In this document: positions 1-8,328 of the stretch, piece by piece
How positions within the stretch are numbered: position 1 is the first letter of the stretch
How the letters are laid out: the number at the start of each line of letters is the position of its first letter
From: a bacterium
GTDB lineage: Bacteria; Krumholzibacteriota; Krumholzibacteriia; LZORAL124-64-63
DNA length: 64,000 nt
Assembly (NCBI GenBank): GCA_016719645.1
Contig: JADJYS010000037.1
Span: 1-64,000, forward strand
Direction: 5' to 3'
Program-made: the position numbers and the translations under genes
The notes under the pieces: model-generated
Told to the model about the DNA's origin: nothing
Seen by the model: only the letters and a program-made list of their open reading frames with translations
The model's database searches: none

Positions 1-7
1 GTTAGAT
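1..7 (+). other. attC right end (R' box) cut by window edge
   Basis: The window opens with gttagat, which fits the GTTRRRY R' box that ends every attC site, and a cassette gene with a Shine-Dalgarno sequence begins 27 bases later. The rest of the site lies outside the window. Confidence 0.45.
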
Positions 8-33
8 CAAACAGCGGCAAGGGAGGCGTCGAG

Positions 34-812
34 GTGAACGATATCTTCGGAAAATCCATTCCACGACAATATTGGCTGGCGATGTTCATTCTGACTGCCC
101 TTGTTTTTCAATCGTCCGCGTATGCTAATGGACCCGAGATAGGCCGCGATGCTGGAGTGATATTTCCCGTTGAAGCTGATTCAGTACAACTTGTCTCCGA
201 AGTCGTACTTGCAAGCTTACCAAATGCATTTGTAGATGAAGAGATTCAGGGTTTAGCCCTCGGTAGTGTAAAATGTACGTATAGACTCCGGAATCTGAGT
301 AATTCGGCAGAGACATTCGACATGGCGTTCTTGGCGAATAGGCCGACGGAATTCTACCGTAAACCGGATTTTGACGTTTCAATTGACGGTCAACCCGCCC
401 AAGTCAGTCTTGAGATAATTGAGGTGAGCCGGTGGGCGCAGTATGAAGCGTACCGCCTGACACTCTACCGACCTGGCAGGTATCAATTGAGCCTAAGGGA
501 GAGGTAACTATATCGATAACGTATGCTGTCAGTTGGTCGAACTCGGAGGAACACCGCGTCTTTCACTATCATGCGATGCCTGCTGCGCTTTGGGCCGGGA
601 AGATACAACAAGCGCGGATAGAATTCCAGATAGACACTCCGGCAGCAGATGCGGCAGGCCAGACGATCTGGAAGTGCGTCAATAAAATTGTCGAACCAGA
701 CGGCTATTCCGAAACGACTTCAGGCGTGGTTTGGGAAATGACAAATTGGGAACCTAGCACCGATTTCCGACTGTGGGTCCAGTGTAGTGCCAGCCGGGGT
801 GACGGGCGCTGA
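34..812 (+). pseudogene. Secreted cassette protein, frameshifted
   Basis: A GTG start at 34 is preceded by ggagg at 22-26. The protein opens with a signal peptide (hydrophobic core LAMFILTALVF, cleavage near SSAYA-N) and continues as a beta-rich extracellular domain with no recognised family. The first frame stops at 507. The adjacent frame reads straight on through GEVTISITYAV and the stretch starting MPAALWAG to a stop at 812, so a single-base indel near 495-506 splits one protein of about 258 residues. It is the first cassette gene of the array, bounded by an R' box at 1-7 and the attC at 812-911. The indel could be real decay or a base-calling error. No function is assigned. Confidence 0.6.
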
Positions 813-911
813 TCTAACAAGGCGTTGGAGCAGGCGGATCGGACTTGTCACGCCGCTGGCAGGAGCCAGCGTCGCGCCAAGTCCGCCCGCAGCTCAACGC
901 TGATGTTATGT
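812..911 (+). other. attC site
   Basis: Left box atctaac at 812-818, right box gttatgt at 905-911. The arms pair over a long imperfect stem (gcgttggagc...cggacttg against caagtccg...gctcaacgc), with a variable centre containing tcacgccgctggc/gccagcg. It begins within a few bases of the preceding stop codon and ends 17 bases before the next start, as expected for a cassette boundary. Confidence 0.8.
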
Positions 912-928
912 GAACGAGGATATCAAAG

Positions 929-1597
929 ATGGCTAGGAGCGAATTGAAAGCCAGTCGGATCATCTCGGCGGTCCTTGCTGTGGTCGTCGTGATACCTATT
1001 GCGACCGCAGAGAGTGAAGAGCTTCCGAGCTTTAGCGTCTGGCGGATTCTGGCGGAGGCCCCAAGGGGTCTTGAGTACAGAGAAGATCAGATTCCACTCG
1101 AAGAAGGCTTGGCATCGCAATGTTGCTCAATCCGGCCGGGTCAATCGGTAACTCTCATTCGCGGAGGCAAGGTTTTCGGGCCCGGTACAGTTGAGCATCT
1201 ATTCGCATCACAAGTGCCCAGGGCTGGCGATGATCGCATGCTTTACTTTTCGGCGTCAGGATTTCCCGACAGCGTGGGCGGATACGGTGGACCGCCGACT
1301 TTTCCGCGCCGCAGTGACGTACTGTACGATCTTTTTGTAGTCGGGAGCAGGTCCGTAGAGGCGGCTGATTTGACTCCGGATCAGCGCAAGCGGTATTCTA
1401 AGTTGCTTGAATCCAGCGCCCCGCTCACGCCGATTGAGTCGGAGTTGCCTGACTGGTTCTTCACCGTGGATGGTGTGCTGCATGCTGTGATGCGCGCGAG
1501 TAGGCCTGGAACAGGGCTCTGGGGCTACGTAATCTTTAGGATTGAACGGGATCAGACGCCTTTGGTCGTGTACGAGGACTATTCGTGGAGTACGTAG
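929..1597 (+). CDS. Cassette-encoded secreted/anchored protein of unknown function
   Basis: A 222-residue protein with ATG at 929 and a good Shine-Dalgarno (acgagga at 914-920). It begins with a basic stretch and a hydrophobic helix (about residues 10-27, ISAVLAVVVVIPIATA), giving a signal peptide or N-terminal anchor. The rest is soluble and mixed alpha/beta, with a Cys-Cys pair at SQCCS and no motif I recognise. It is the sole gene of a cassette flanked by attC sites at 812-911 and 1605-1715. Cassette genes usually rely on a neighbouring or internal promoter; none is evident in the 17-base leader. Function unknown. Confidence 0.75.
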   Translation: MARSELKASRIISAVLAVVVVIPIATAESEELPSFSVWRILAEAPRGLEYREDQIPLEEGLASQCCSIRPGQSVTLIRGGKVFGPGTVEHLFASQVPRAGDDRMLYFSASGFPDSVGGYGGPPTFPRRSDVLYDLFVVGSRSVEAADLTPDQRKRYSKLLESSAPLTPIESELPDWFFTVDGVLHAVMRASRPGTGLWGYVIFRIERDQTPLVVYEDYSWST

Positions 1598-1604
1598 AGG
1601 GCGT

Positions 1605-1715
1605 CACATAACAAGAGGTTCCAGCTGGCAAGGTCTCGGTCACGGCCCTGGCTTACGCCAGGCCCGCGCCCGCCGTCTTCGCCGGGCGCCCTTGCAGCTG
1701 AACCCAATGTTATGT
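1605..1715 (+). other. attC site
   Basis: Left box cataac near 1606-1611, right box gttatgt at 1709-1715. The outer arms aaccaagaggttccagctggcaagg-type and cccttgcagctgaaccc pair imperfectly, and the inner hairpin is ggcctggcttacgccaggcc. The next gene's Shine-Dalgarno lies immediately downstream. Confidence 0.8.
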
Positions 1716-1732
1716 TAAAGAGGAGGATTGGA

Positions 1733-2134
1733 ATGAGTTGGCTCAGTTGGATAAATCGTTCTAAAAATACCTCTCCAGCGAAACATCAGGAACAGACTCC
1801 AGCGAGACTCAACGGTGCGAACAACGAAACATGCTCTCATATAGAAGACGCAGTAGATGCTGAAGAGCACGGGCATAAGCTGGATCTAGAAGAAGGGTAT
1901 GTGTTGAAGGCGTTGGATCATTATGCGGGCGGAAGCTACATAGACGCCCTGCGGTTCTACGACTTAGCGTTGAACGTAAATCCTGATGAGGTACACATCA
2001 TACTTCTCAAATCAAAACGTTGTCGCTTGGGACGCAATACTGAAAGTGTCGGCGCCCATGAGAGGGCTAAGGTGCTGGATCCAACTATTCAGATGCCTGA
2101 TTGGCTGAAACCAAGGTTCCTCACCCCTGGATAA
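1733..2134 (+). CDS. Cassette-encoded TPR-like protein
   Basis: I place the start at ATG 1733 because aggagg (1721-1726) lies six bases before it. An in-frame ATG at 1712 overlaps the attC right end and has no ribosome site. The 133-residue protein has a charged, poorly ordered N-terminal third. It is followed by helices matching one tetratricopeptide repeat (ALDHYAGGSYIDALRFYDLA, then NPDEVHIILLKSKRC) and a partial second (GAHERAKVLDPT). TPRs mediate protein-protein contacts; the partner is unknown. No signal peptide, so probably cytoplasmic. It shares a cassette with the downstream gene at 2165, which is in the same frame after one TAA. Confidence 0.7.
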   Translation: MSWLSWINRSKNTSPAKHQEQTPARLNGANNETCSHIEDAVDAEEHGHKLDLEEGYVLKALDHYAGGSYIDALRFYDLALNVNPDEVHIILLKSKRCRLGRNTESVGAHERAKVLDPTIQMPDWLKPRFLTPG

Positions 2135-2164
2135 CGTGAAGATAGATCGACCTTCCGAAGAGAA

Positions 2165-2512
2165 TTGCACCTAAAGGCATGTCGCGTATTCAGCGATCAG
2201 TGGATAAATCGTGAGTTCTCTGGGAAGAAGATAGGACTGAAGTTTCGTCTCTTTGCTCCGGACGAGAGGAAGGCCAACTACTACTGTGATCACTGCTTGT
2301 TGGCTGGCTGGTCGAACTCCGAAGGTTCCGTCAAATGTATAGACATCGACGGGTGTGAGGTCTGGACAATTGAGGGCAAGATCGGACCATTCGAAGGATT
2401 CTGCGACAGGAGTAATGATCAGCTAAAAGCCCTAATTATGGATGGCGTTGAACCGGGCTGCTTGCTGGATCTGGATTCGTGCAAGATCATCATAGATGAT
2501 AACGGGGCATGA
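2165..2512 (+). CDS. Small cassette protein with CxxC, unknown function
   Basis: A 115-residue reading frame whose only plausible start is TTG 2165; a weak gaag precedes it. It contains a CDHC motif (YYCDHCLLAG) and further cysteines (SVKCIDIDGCEVW, LDSCK), suggesting metal binding or a small beta-barrel fold. It lies in the same frame as the TPR gene, separated by a single TAA (2132-2134) and ten sense codons. Either this is a second cassette gene with a weak start or the two were one protein interrupted by a nonsense change. The attC at 2528-2626 follows 15 bases after the stop. Confidence 0.5.
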   Translation: MHLKACRVFSDQWINREFSGKKIGLKFRLFAPDERKANYYCDHCLLAGWSNSEGSVKCIDIDGCEVWTIEGKIGPFEGFCDRSNDQLKALIMDGVEPGCLLDLDSCKIIIDDNGA

Positions 2513-2527
2513 TTCCGACACGTCGTA

Positions 2528-2626
2528 ACATAACAAGTGTTTGAACCTGACAAGGTCGTTTGTCACATGGCCTGCTTGCGAAGGCCGCGCGCCAAGCCGC
2601 CCTTGCAGGTTAAACCAACGTTAGGG
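2528..2626 (+). other. attC site
   Basis: Left box cataac at 2529-2534, right box gttaggg at 2620-2626. The outer arms aagtgtttgaacctgacaagg and cccttgcaggttaaacca pair well, with inner variable hairpin sequence tcacatggcc/ggccgcgc. Confidence 0.8.
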
Positions 2627-2643
2627 CCATGAAAGGATGCAAG

Positions 2644-3216
2644 GTGAAGCGCGTCGTTCTTGGACTCGCAATGGCAGCTCTACTCGCGAGTGCAGTCGTG
2701 GCGCAAACGATCTTGCCCGAGTGGGCCCTGCAGGTCCTGTCACCAGGAGAGCGTGCAGTCCATGTGTTGGACTATGAGAAGCAGGGCTTCAACAACGGCA
2801 GCCCGGCCTTCATTATCGCGGCTAGCGCCGAAGGAGATACGCTCGGCGGGCGAGTGCTCACCGTCTGGCTTGATGGCAATATTGTTAAACAGTCGGCACG
2901 TTGTAATTGGGTAGCTTCAGATCTTTCGGGATCGTACGGATATGTGAAAGTTTTCGATTCGATCACCCTAGACGATGCCCGGGCTGCAATCGAAGCCGCA
3001 AGAGGACTGCTGCTGGTCGATGAGTACGTCTGGAAAGTACAATTACAAGAGGCAATGTCAATCCGTGACGATGTAGTCGGGGGCGGGATGTTCAGGACTG
3101 GCGCCATTGGTGTCTGTGTAACCACGCAGCGGATTCCTCTCCGCGGTCGCGAGGTTGAAGTGAGGTGGGTGTCTGGTGCTCTTGTGGCGACGTACAATGG
3201 CAGGTGTTGGGATTAA
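2644..3216 (+). CDS. Cassette-encoded secreted protein, unknown function
   Basis: I favour GTG 2644 because aaagga (2632-2637) sits six bases upstream. ATG 2629 is in frame but begins three bases after the attC and lacks a ribosome site. The protein (190 residues) has a clear signal peptide (VKRVVLGLAMAALLASAVVA, cleavage before QTILP). The mature part carries three cysteines (SARCNW, GVCVTT, NGRCW) compatible with a disulfide after export. No family recognised. Single gene of its cassette, ended by the attC at 3266-3365. Confidence 0.7.
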   Translation: MKRVVLGLAMAALLASAVVAQTILPEWALQVLSPGERAVHVLDYEKQGFNNGSPAFIIAASAEGDTLGGRVLTVWLDGNIVKQSARCNWVASDLSGSYGYVKVFDSITLDDARAAIEAARGLLLVDEYVWKVQLQEAMSIRDDVVGGGMFRTGAIGVCVTTQRIPLRGREVEVRWVSGALVATYNGRCWD

Positions 3217-3265
3217 CATAAGTGCGGCTGCAGGGAATATTAGTGCTCCAAATATGGTGGCGGAG

Positions 3266-3365
3266 ACCCTAACCAGAGCCTTCAGCAGCCGAAGCCGAAT
3301 GTCACGATCCGTGCATACGCACGGTTCGCGCCAGTCGTCTTCGCTGCTGAAGCATTGTGTTGGGT
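3266..3365 (+). other. attC site
   Basis: Left box accctaac at 3266-3273, right box gttgggt at 3359-3365 (exact GTTRRRY and complementary to the left box). The arms cagagccttcagcagccgaag and cttcgctgctgaag pair. The centre carries tcacgatccgtgcatacgcacggttcgcgcc, a small hairpin. It begins about 50 bases after the preceding stop. Confidence 0.72.
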
Positions 3366-3603
3366 GGCTCCGAGCTGGTCCATGTGGCGAGGGGGCCCAC
3401 ACGAAGACTGTACGGAGGAACTATCTGCCGCGCTTGTGCAACTGCTCGCGAGGACCGGCCATTGGCTCGCCTCCCGTGTGGACTTCGCGTTCCGGCCTGC
3501 GCCGTTCCGTATCGCATGGTTGCGCTCGATGCGGAGGGTATCGTAAAATCCACGTTACGTTCCGTCCTCCGACACGCCGATTCCATGGGAGCCGCACCTG
3601 CGT

Positions 3604-5218
3604 ATGAAGACGATTGCCGCAGTATTACTCGCGCTAGCCCTCCTCGTCGCCAGCGTCGGGGCTCAGGAGCAGGTGACCCGACTGGTGATCGACCGGGATC
3701 TGAACTCGTATTCGGCGCGCTACGACCTGAGCACGCCTCTGGGATCATTCATCACATTCAAGCAGCTGCAGGCCGATGGACGGAGAGGTTGCTACGGCGC
3801 GGTGAATTCGTATCGCATCCGGGGTGCGTTCCCTCGGCGGGCGCTCCCGACGACGTCATCACCGAGGCCGCCGATCGACGATCCTCGACAAAACACATCA
3901 CCGAGGTGCTCGTCTACGGGGATTCGGTAGCCGCGGTGCTAAGTCCGTTCTCCGTCGCGCCAATGTACGTGATCTATTACTACAGCCTGGAAGATGGCGT
4001 ATGGCTCGGAGCGGGCGAAGATCTCGGAGCCGACCTGGAGGACGCGCGGCGAGTGTTTCCGGGACAAGCCCCTGGATTCAGTCGCATCATACCGAGGATC
4101 TCCCAGCTGAAGGCCGAACCGAGGGGGGAGGGCGAGCTCGTCGCGTACCTCCGGAACACCGGGCAGCCTCCGCAGGAGTTCCTGTTGGACGCTGTGTCGT
4201 CACACAGGATTGTTGTCTACGGGGAACTGCACCGCCGGCAGTCGTCCTGGGATCTGTGGGAGCGCGTCGTGTCAGACCCGAGGTTTGCTCAGCGTGTGGG
4301 TACCGTGTTTCTCGAGCTGTCTGTCGATCGGCAAGTGGACATGGACAGATTCTTCAGTGGGCGCGAGCCGGACGGTGAGCGGATCCTGGAGATATTCCGA
4401 AGCGTGCAACTGAATGGATGGTACGACCGGGAATGTACGAGTTCCTGATGGCGCTCTGGGGCCGGAATCATGCGCTGCCCGAACGTGAAAGAATCAGGGT
4501 CATCCTGGTCGACGAGCCGCGACCCTTCGACTCGTTCCGGACCACCGAAGACCTCGAGGCGCACTTCGACTCCATCCCGGATCGCAACGTGCAGATGGCC
4601 CGAGTCGTCGCCGAGACGGTCCAGCACGACACGTCAAACAGGAACAGCGTGTTCATTGTCGGAGCAGCCCACGCCTTCAAGTCGGCCGTTCCCGGGATCG
4701 CAGTTGGAAACCGGCGATCTCAACCTGCTCCGTCCGCAGCGGCCCAACTGGTGACGATCTTCTCCGACGCGGACGTGTTCACGATCTTTTCGCATATGCC
4801 GGTCCTCTCCAACAACGGGACCGTCCATGGCAGGCCAAGGCACGGCGCCTTCGACCGCGCCTTTGCTCAGTTGGGGAACCGACCGATCGCCTTCGACCTG
4901 CGCAAGTGTCCGCTGGCGGATGAACCGTTCGACGGGATCTACGAGATCACCTATGCGGAGAAAGTGGGCAGCTACGGCGAGAATTATGACGCCTATCTCT
5001 TCCTGGGGCCGCTGGAAGATGAGGCAGAGGAGTACTTCCTCTACGATGTCCTCACAGACAGCTTCGTGGTGGAGCTGAAGCGTCGCGCCGCGATTTCAAA
5101 GGGAAGTCTCGAAGCGTGGTTCGGAGTTGACACGGAGACCCGCGAAGCCATCATCGATCACTACATGCAGAGGCTTGAAGGGATGAAGCGCTGGCCGATG
5201 CTTAGTCAGCAGAAGTGA
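3604..5218 (+). pseudogene. Secreted protein with EreA/ChaN-like motif, two frameshifts
   Basis: ATG 3604 opens a signal peptide (MKTIAAVLLALALLVASVGA). The reading frame moves once near 3790-3830 and again near 4430, finally stopping at 5218. Joined, the pieces give about 535 residues. The middle piece contains VVYGELHRRQSSWDLW followed by VGTVFLELSVDRQVDMDRFF and, in the last piece, VFIVGAAHAFKSAVPG. This arrangement (GE-x-H, then a second acidic strand, then G-x-x-H) resembles the erythromycin-esterase/ChaN fold, but the similarity is distant and I would not assign an activity. The 238 bases before it (3366-3603) hold no convincing gene. Cassette boundaries are the attC sites at 3266-3365 and 5296-5363. 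Confidence 0.55.
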
Positions 5219-5295
5219 CGCTCCTCCAGGCCCTGTTCCCGGCGCACTTCCGGGTCGTGGCCGTCCATCCCGCCGGAGCACTCGCTCCAAGAGCC

Positions 5296-5363
5296 GCCTA
5301 ACACGCGCATGGAGTGGCCGAACGTGATCAGCGCGTTTGTCACTTAAGCGCAGGACGTTATAC
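5296..5363 (+). other. attC site (short form)
   Basis: Left box gcctaac at 5296-5302, right box gttatac at 5357-5363, only 68 bases overall. The inner arms cgcgcatgg and gcgcaggacg are weakly paired and the centre has gcgcgtttgtcac. Shorter and more divergent than its neighbours, so possibly from another attC lineage. Confidence 0.58.
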
Positions 5364-5451
5364 GGTGTGAGTGTGATACGCTAACGCAGACAGGGCGATT
5401 TCGGCCGCAATAGAACCGAAAGGCGGAGATGGTGCAATTGAGGAGAACTCT

Positions 5452-6543
5452 ATGATCGATTGGGTGTGCGCGAAAATCAATGAAGCTAAGTTAGTGGTGC
5501 TTCTATTGGTGTCTTATGTGACAAGTCTTGTTGTTCCTATTTTCATCAATGTATTTCAGGGTACATTCAGTGGTACACGCGTTGTGCCGTATCCGTGGAG
5601 CAGAGATCCCTCTGCCGTTCTCGATACGGGCATTCTTGGCTTCGTTTTTCTTGTTGTATACGTAAGAATCTTTCGGCGACGATTGCCTGTTCTATTAGAA
5701 GAGCTCGACAAGAGCCCTGCAATACGAATAGATACTACAGAGGATATTCGAAAAGATTTAATAAAGCCGATTTCTGTGCGTGCCAATGTAGCGATTATAT
5801 TTGTCGCTTTATTGCTCAATTTGACGTGGATATTTCCGGTGTTGAACGATGGAACGGTTTCTTGGCTCGAGGGCTGGGGTGGTGTGACGTCTTTGTCCGG
5901 TGCCGGGTACTACAATATTTTTGTTCGCACTCTGTACAATATCTTGGTTGGTTACTTCGTGGTGCAGTTTGTGCGTATGTCGTTGTTCCTTAGAGTGTTT
6001 GCCAGTCGTTCGCGGTTGGTGCTTGACGCCCTGAATTTGGATGGTTCGGGGGGATTGCAGGTCGTTTCTAGGTTACACGCAGTCGTGGTGCTTCCATTTC
6101 TTGTTGTCGGGATTACCGTCGCCACAATACTGATATCCAATACATATATACTCAATCATGGGCTTGGCGAGGTCCACAACGTGGCAATGATAGTTGCATA
6201 CTTCGGGGCCGTCGTTGCCGCATTCGTGGTTCCCCTTCTCCCCTTTCGAAGTGTGATGTGCGAGGAAAAAAAGCGCTATCTTTCCTCTCTCGCTGATATA
6301 TATAGGGAGGCGTCGCAGATTGTTGGTGATCGCTCTGCGAGACACGAAGTTGTGCTGAGCCAATACGAAACTATGGCAACAATTAAGAGCTTATATGCGG
6401 ACGTAAGTAAGTTCCCGGTCTGGCCATTCAATACTCGAACAATTTTGAGGATTCTAGCGACGATGTCTCTGCCGTTCACTTCGTTAGTGCTGCCTGTCTT
6501 AGCTGAGCGGTTTGTAACGAAATGGTTGGACAAGTTGCAGTGA
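5452..6543 (+). CDS. Six-helix membrane protein on an AT-rich cassette
   Basis: A 363-residue protein starting at ATG 5452 with aggag six bases upstream (5441-5445). Hydrophobic helices fall at about residues 14-34, 60-74, 110-128, 150-172, 212-235 and 242-262, with a last hydrophobic stretch near 335-350. The loop after helix 2 (LEELDKSPAIRIDTTEDIRK) and the helical stretch around 270-320 are charged and probably cytoplasmic. I do not recognise a family. The codons are strikingly AT-rich (att, ttt, gta) against the GC-rich chromosome around it, indicating recent transfer. An 88-base leader separates it from the attC at 5296-5363. Confidence 0.78.
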   Translation: MIDWVCAKINEAKLVVLLLVSYVTSLVVPIFINVFQGTFSGTRVVPYPWSRDPSAVLDTGILGFVFLVVYVRIFRRRLPVLLEELDKSPAIRIDTTEDIRKDLIKPISVRANVAIIFVALLLNLTWIFPVLNDGTVSWLEGWGGVTSLSGAGYYNIFVRTLYNILVGYFVVQFVRMSLFLRVFASRSRLVLDALNLDGSGGLQVVSRLHAVVVLPFLVVGITVATILISNTYILNHGLGEVHNVAMIVAYFGAVVAAFVVPLLPFRSVMCEEKKRYLSSLADIYREASQIVGDRSARHEVVLSQYETMATIKSLYADVSKFPVWPFNTRTILRILATMSLPFTSLVLPVLAERFVTKWLDKLQ

Positions 6544-6612
6544 GCGGGCTGGTATAGTTTGTGGTTTTATGCTTGGGGGCGGTAGCGGCAAAGGGCAGTG
6601 CGCCTGGTGATC

Positions 6613-6710
6613 GTATAGCTTGAGTATGCTCCTGACAAAGCCGCTTGGCACAAGTCCGGCTTTCGCCGGTCCAGCGCCAACCGACTTTGCAGGTAAAGCC
6701 AATGTTTTGT
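6613..6710 (+). other. Decayed attC site
   Basis: The right half is typical of this array (gccaaccgactttgcaggtaaagccaat followed by gttttgt at 6704-6710). The left box is degenerate (gtatagc at 6613-6619), with left arm gctcctgacaaag and an inner hairpin caagtccggctttcgccgg. The R' and R'' boxes no longer match the consensus, so it may be inactive. Confidence 0.5.
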
Positions 6711-6788
6711 TTACGCCCGAGCGACTTGGCGTCTGCGAGACAAGGGGCAATTGCCGTGGCGAACAGCGGCCTTTGAAGGAAGGACGAG

Positions 6789-7611
6789 ATGAAGAAGTGG
6801 ATGCTGATAGCGCTGACCCTTGCTGCGTTCATTGCCAGCAATGCTTGCGCTCAACTGCCCGCCCTTCCCGACGGCGCCAATACGCACTGGTTCGTGGATC
6901 AAACGGAGGAGGTTGTTGTCTATGTCCTGTTTGATCCCGTCACTGTTCAGGATCGACTACCCTCAAACTTACGGTTCATCACCATCGGCGAGTTGGCCAC
7001 GGGTGGTGCGCGTTGGGCGGTGGACCACCTGGCCGAAGAGCCCTCGCACAGTCCTTGGGGCATCTCGTTTCTCGAAGTCGTCAGAATGGGAACATTCACG
7101 ATCGACGGACACGCCCCCGGACTGGCCGCAGGACGGCGCTATTGCCTTGTGGGCGGCGCGCGTCGCCCCGTCAGACACGTCGACGAACTCGTACCCCGGT
7201 CAGCCGTTTTTGCTCTTGGAGTTCTGGTTTCCGGACAATCAGTATGTTGCCTATATGCGCGACAAAGGGCACTACGCGACTTACGGAGATGTGAAACTTC
7301 GGCAAGATCCCGATGGGAAGTGGTCGGGATCCATTCGTATCGACGGGTTGAGTGTTGTGGCCGAATGTGCGCCAACCGGCCCGGTCACAGGAGGAGCGGG
7401 ATCCAATGGAATGCAAACGTTCTTCCCGCCCAACCTGTCGGGGGTTGCCAGTATTGTCACGGTGGCTTTCGCTGGACATCAAATACAGGCCTGTACGGAG
7501 GGCTCTTCGTGGAAGCTTGAGGGGACTCACGCGCTGGCACGCGGTATCCCATTTGGGCCTTCGACCTTTCAGTTCGGGTACCGTCTGGAAGGCGGCGCAT
7601 TCCATCCATGA
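6789..7611 (+). pseudogene. Secreted cassette protein, one frameshift
   Basis: ATG 6789 follows ggaagga (6778-6784). The N-terminus is a signal peptide (MKKWMLIALTLAAFIASNACA). The first frame runs to about residue 115 (MGTFTIDGHAPGLAAG), after which the +1-shifted frame continues with DGAIALWAARVAPSDT and LLLEFWFPDNQYVAYM to the stop at 7611. One indel near 7130-7140 therefore splits a protein of about 273 residues. No family recognised. The end is followed by ccttgcagttgaaatataac (7644-7663), which looks like a fused attC remnant before the intact site at 7657-7754. Confidence 0.6.
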
Positions 7612-7656
7612 TTCTCTCGAGGGCCGCCGATCGTCCAGCTGAGCCTTGCAGTTGAA

Positions 7657-7754
7657 ATATAACAAGCGCATGCACCTGACCATCGCGTCTGTCACGCTTC
7701 GTGCTGGCGCACGAACCGCGCCAGCCATGCTTGCAGGTGAAGCCAACGTTAGGT
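7657..7754 (+). other. attC site
   Basis: Left box tataac at 7658-7663, right box gttaggt at 7748-7754. The arms aagcgcatgcacctgac and atgcttgcaggtgaagcca pair, and the inner hairpin is gcttcgtgctggcgcacgaaccgcgcc. The downstream gene's GTG start lies seven bases after the right box. Confidence 0.78.
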
Positions 7755-7760
7755 GAATCA

Positions 7761-8258
7761 GTGAATGTTCGAGAGATCGCGCCATATGACGAAAACCGGC
7801 TTACGGAAGTCTCGCGTGAATTCGCATCGGAGTTGTTCGCGCGATTTCCCGAGTTGCGGCAACATTCGGAAATGGAGCGCTTCGACAGCGCGAGTGACTG
7901 GTCGCTGGTTGTCGATATTCGTTCACCTGGCGACGAGGAGATGATTGTGTGCCTGGAGTGGGGCACTGTCCCGACAGTCTTCTGGGGTCCCGGGCATTGG
8001 CATGACGGAGAGGATGGCGTGGCTGAGGATGCGTTCGATTTGATCGCGGGAATTTTCGACGATCGCTTGGTCATGTATTGTCCGCTCGGATCCGGCAGTC
8101 AGCCGGCACCAATTCTGATGGACAGCCCGACTCAAGAGCAGTTGCTGGAGGCGCTAACAGATCCATGCTATCCGGATTGCGCGAAGTTGGTATCTTGGAG
8201 CGGGCGCCATGACCGGTTGCTGCGACTCAAAGACCTGAATGGGCTGGAGAACACCTAA
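7761..8258 (+). CDS. Small acidic cassette protein, immunity-like size
   Basis: A 165-residue acidic protein. I use GTG 7761 (VNVREIAPYDEN) because the longer frame would run through the attC. There is no signal peptide or membrane helix. Sequence features are an amphipathic N-terminal helix (RLTEVSREFASELFARFPEL) and a tryptophan-rich centre (LEWGTVPTVFWGPGHWHDGE). Small acidic cytoplasmic proteins of this kind are common in integron cassettes and some are immunity proteins, but nothing here proves that. Function unknown. Confidence 0.7.
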   Translation: MNVREIAPYDENRLTEVSREFASELFARFPELRQHSEMERFDSASDWSLVVDIRSPGDEEMIVCLEWGTVPTVFWGPGHWHDGEDGVAEDAFDLIAGIFDDRLVMYCPLGSGSQPAPILMDSPTQEQLLEALTDPCYPDCAKLVSWSGRHDRLLRLKDLNGLENT

Positions 8259-8320
8259 CTGAAGGCTGAGCCCGACCTGCGCTGGCCGATTTTGCGCATG
8301 AATAAGCATGAGGCAGACAA
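8254..8320 (+). other. Possible truncated attC remnant
   Basis: cctaac at 8254-8259 overlaps the stop of the preceding gene in the position of an R'' box, followed by gctgagcccgacctgcgctggccgatt, but no GTTRRRY right box appears before the next gene. It may be a left half whose right half was lost. Confidence 0.3.
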
Positions 8321-8328
8321 GGGGAGTA

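Noticed and set aside
3357..3603. An extra gene upstream of the two-frameshift cassette protein
   Set aside because: The open frame starts inside the attC, has no ribosome site and its translation is Arg/Ala-rich with no recognisable features.
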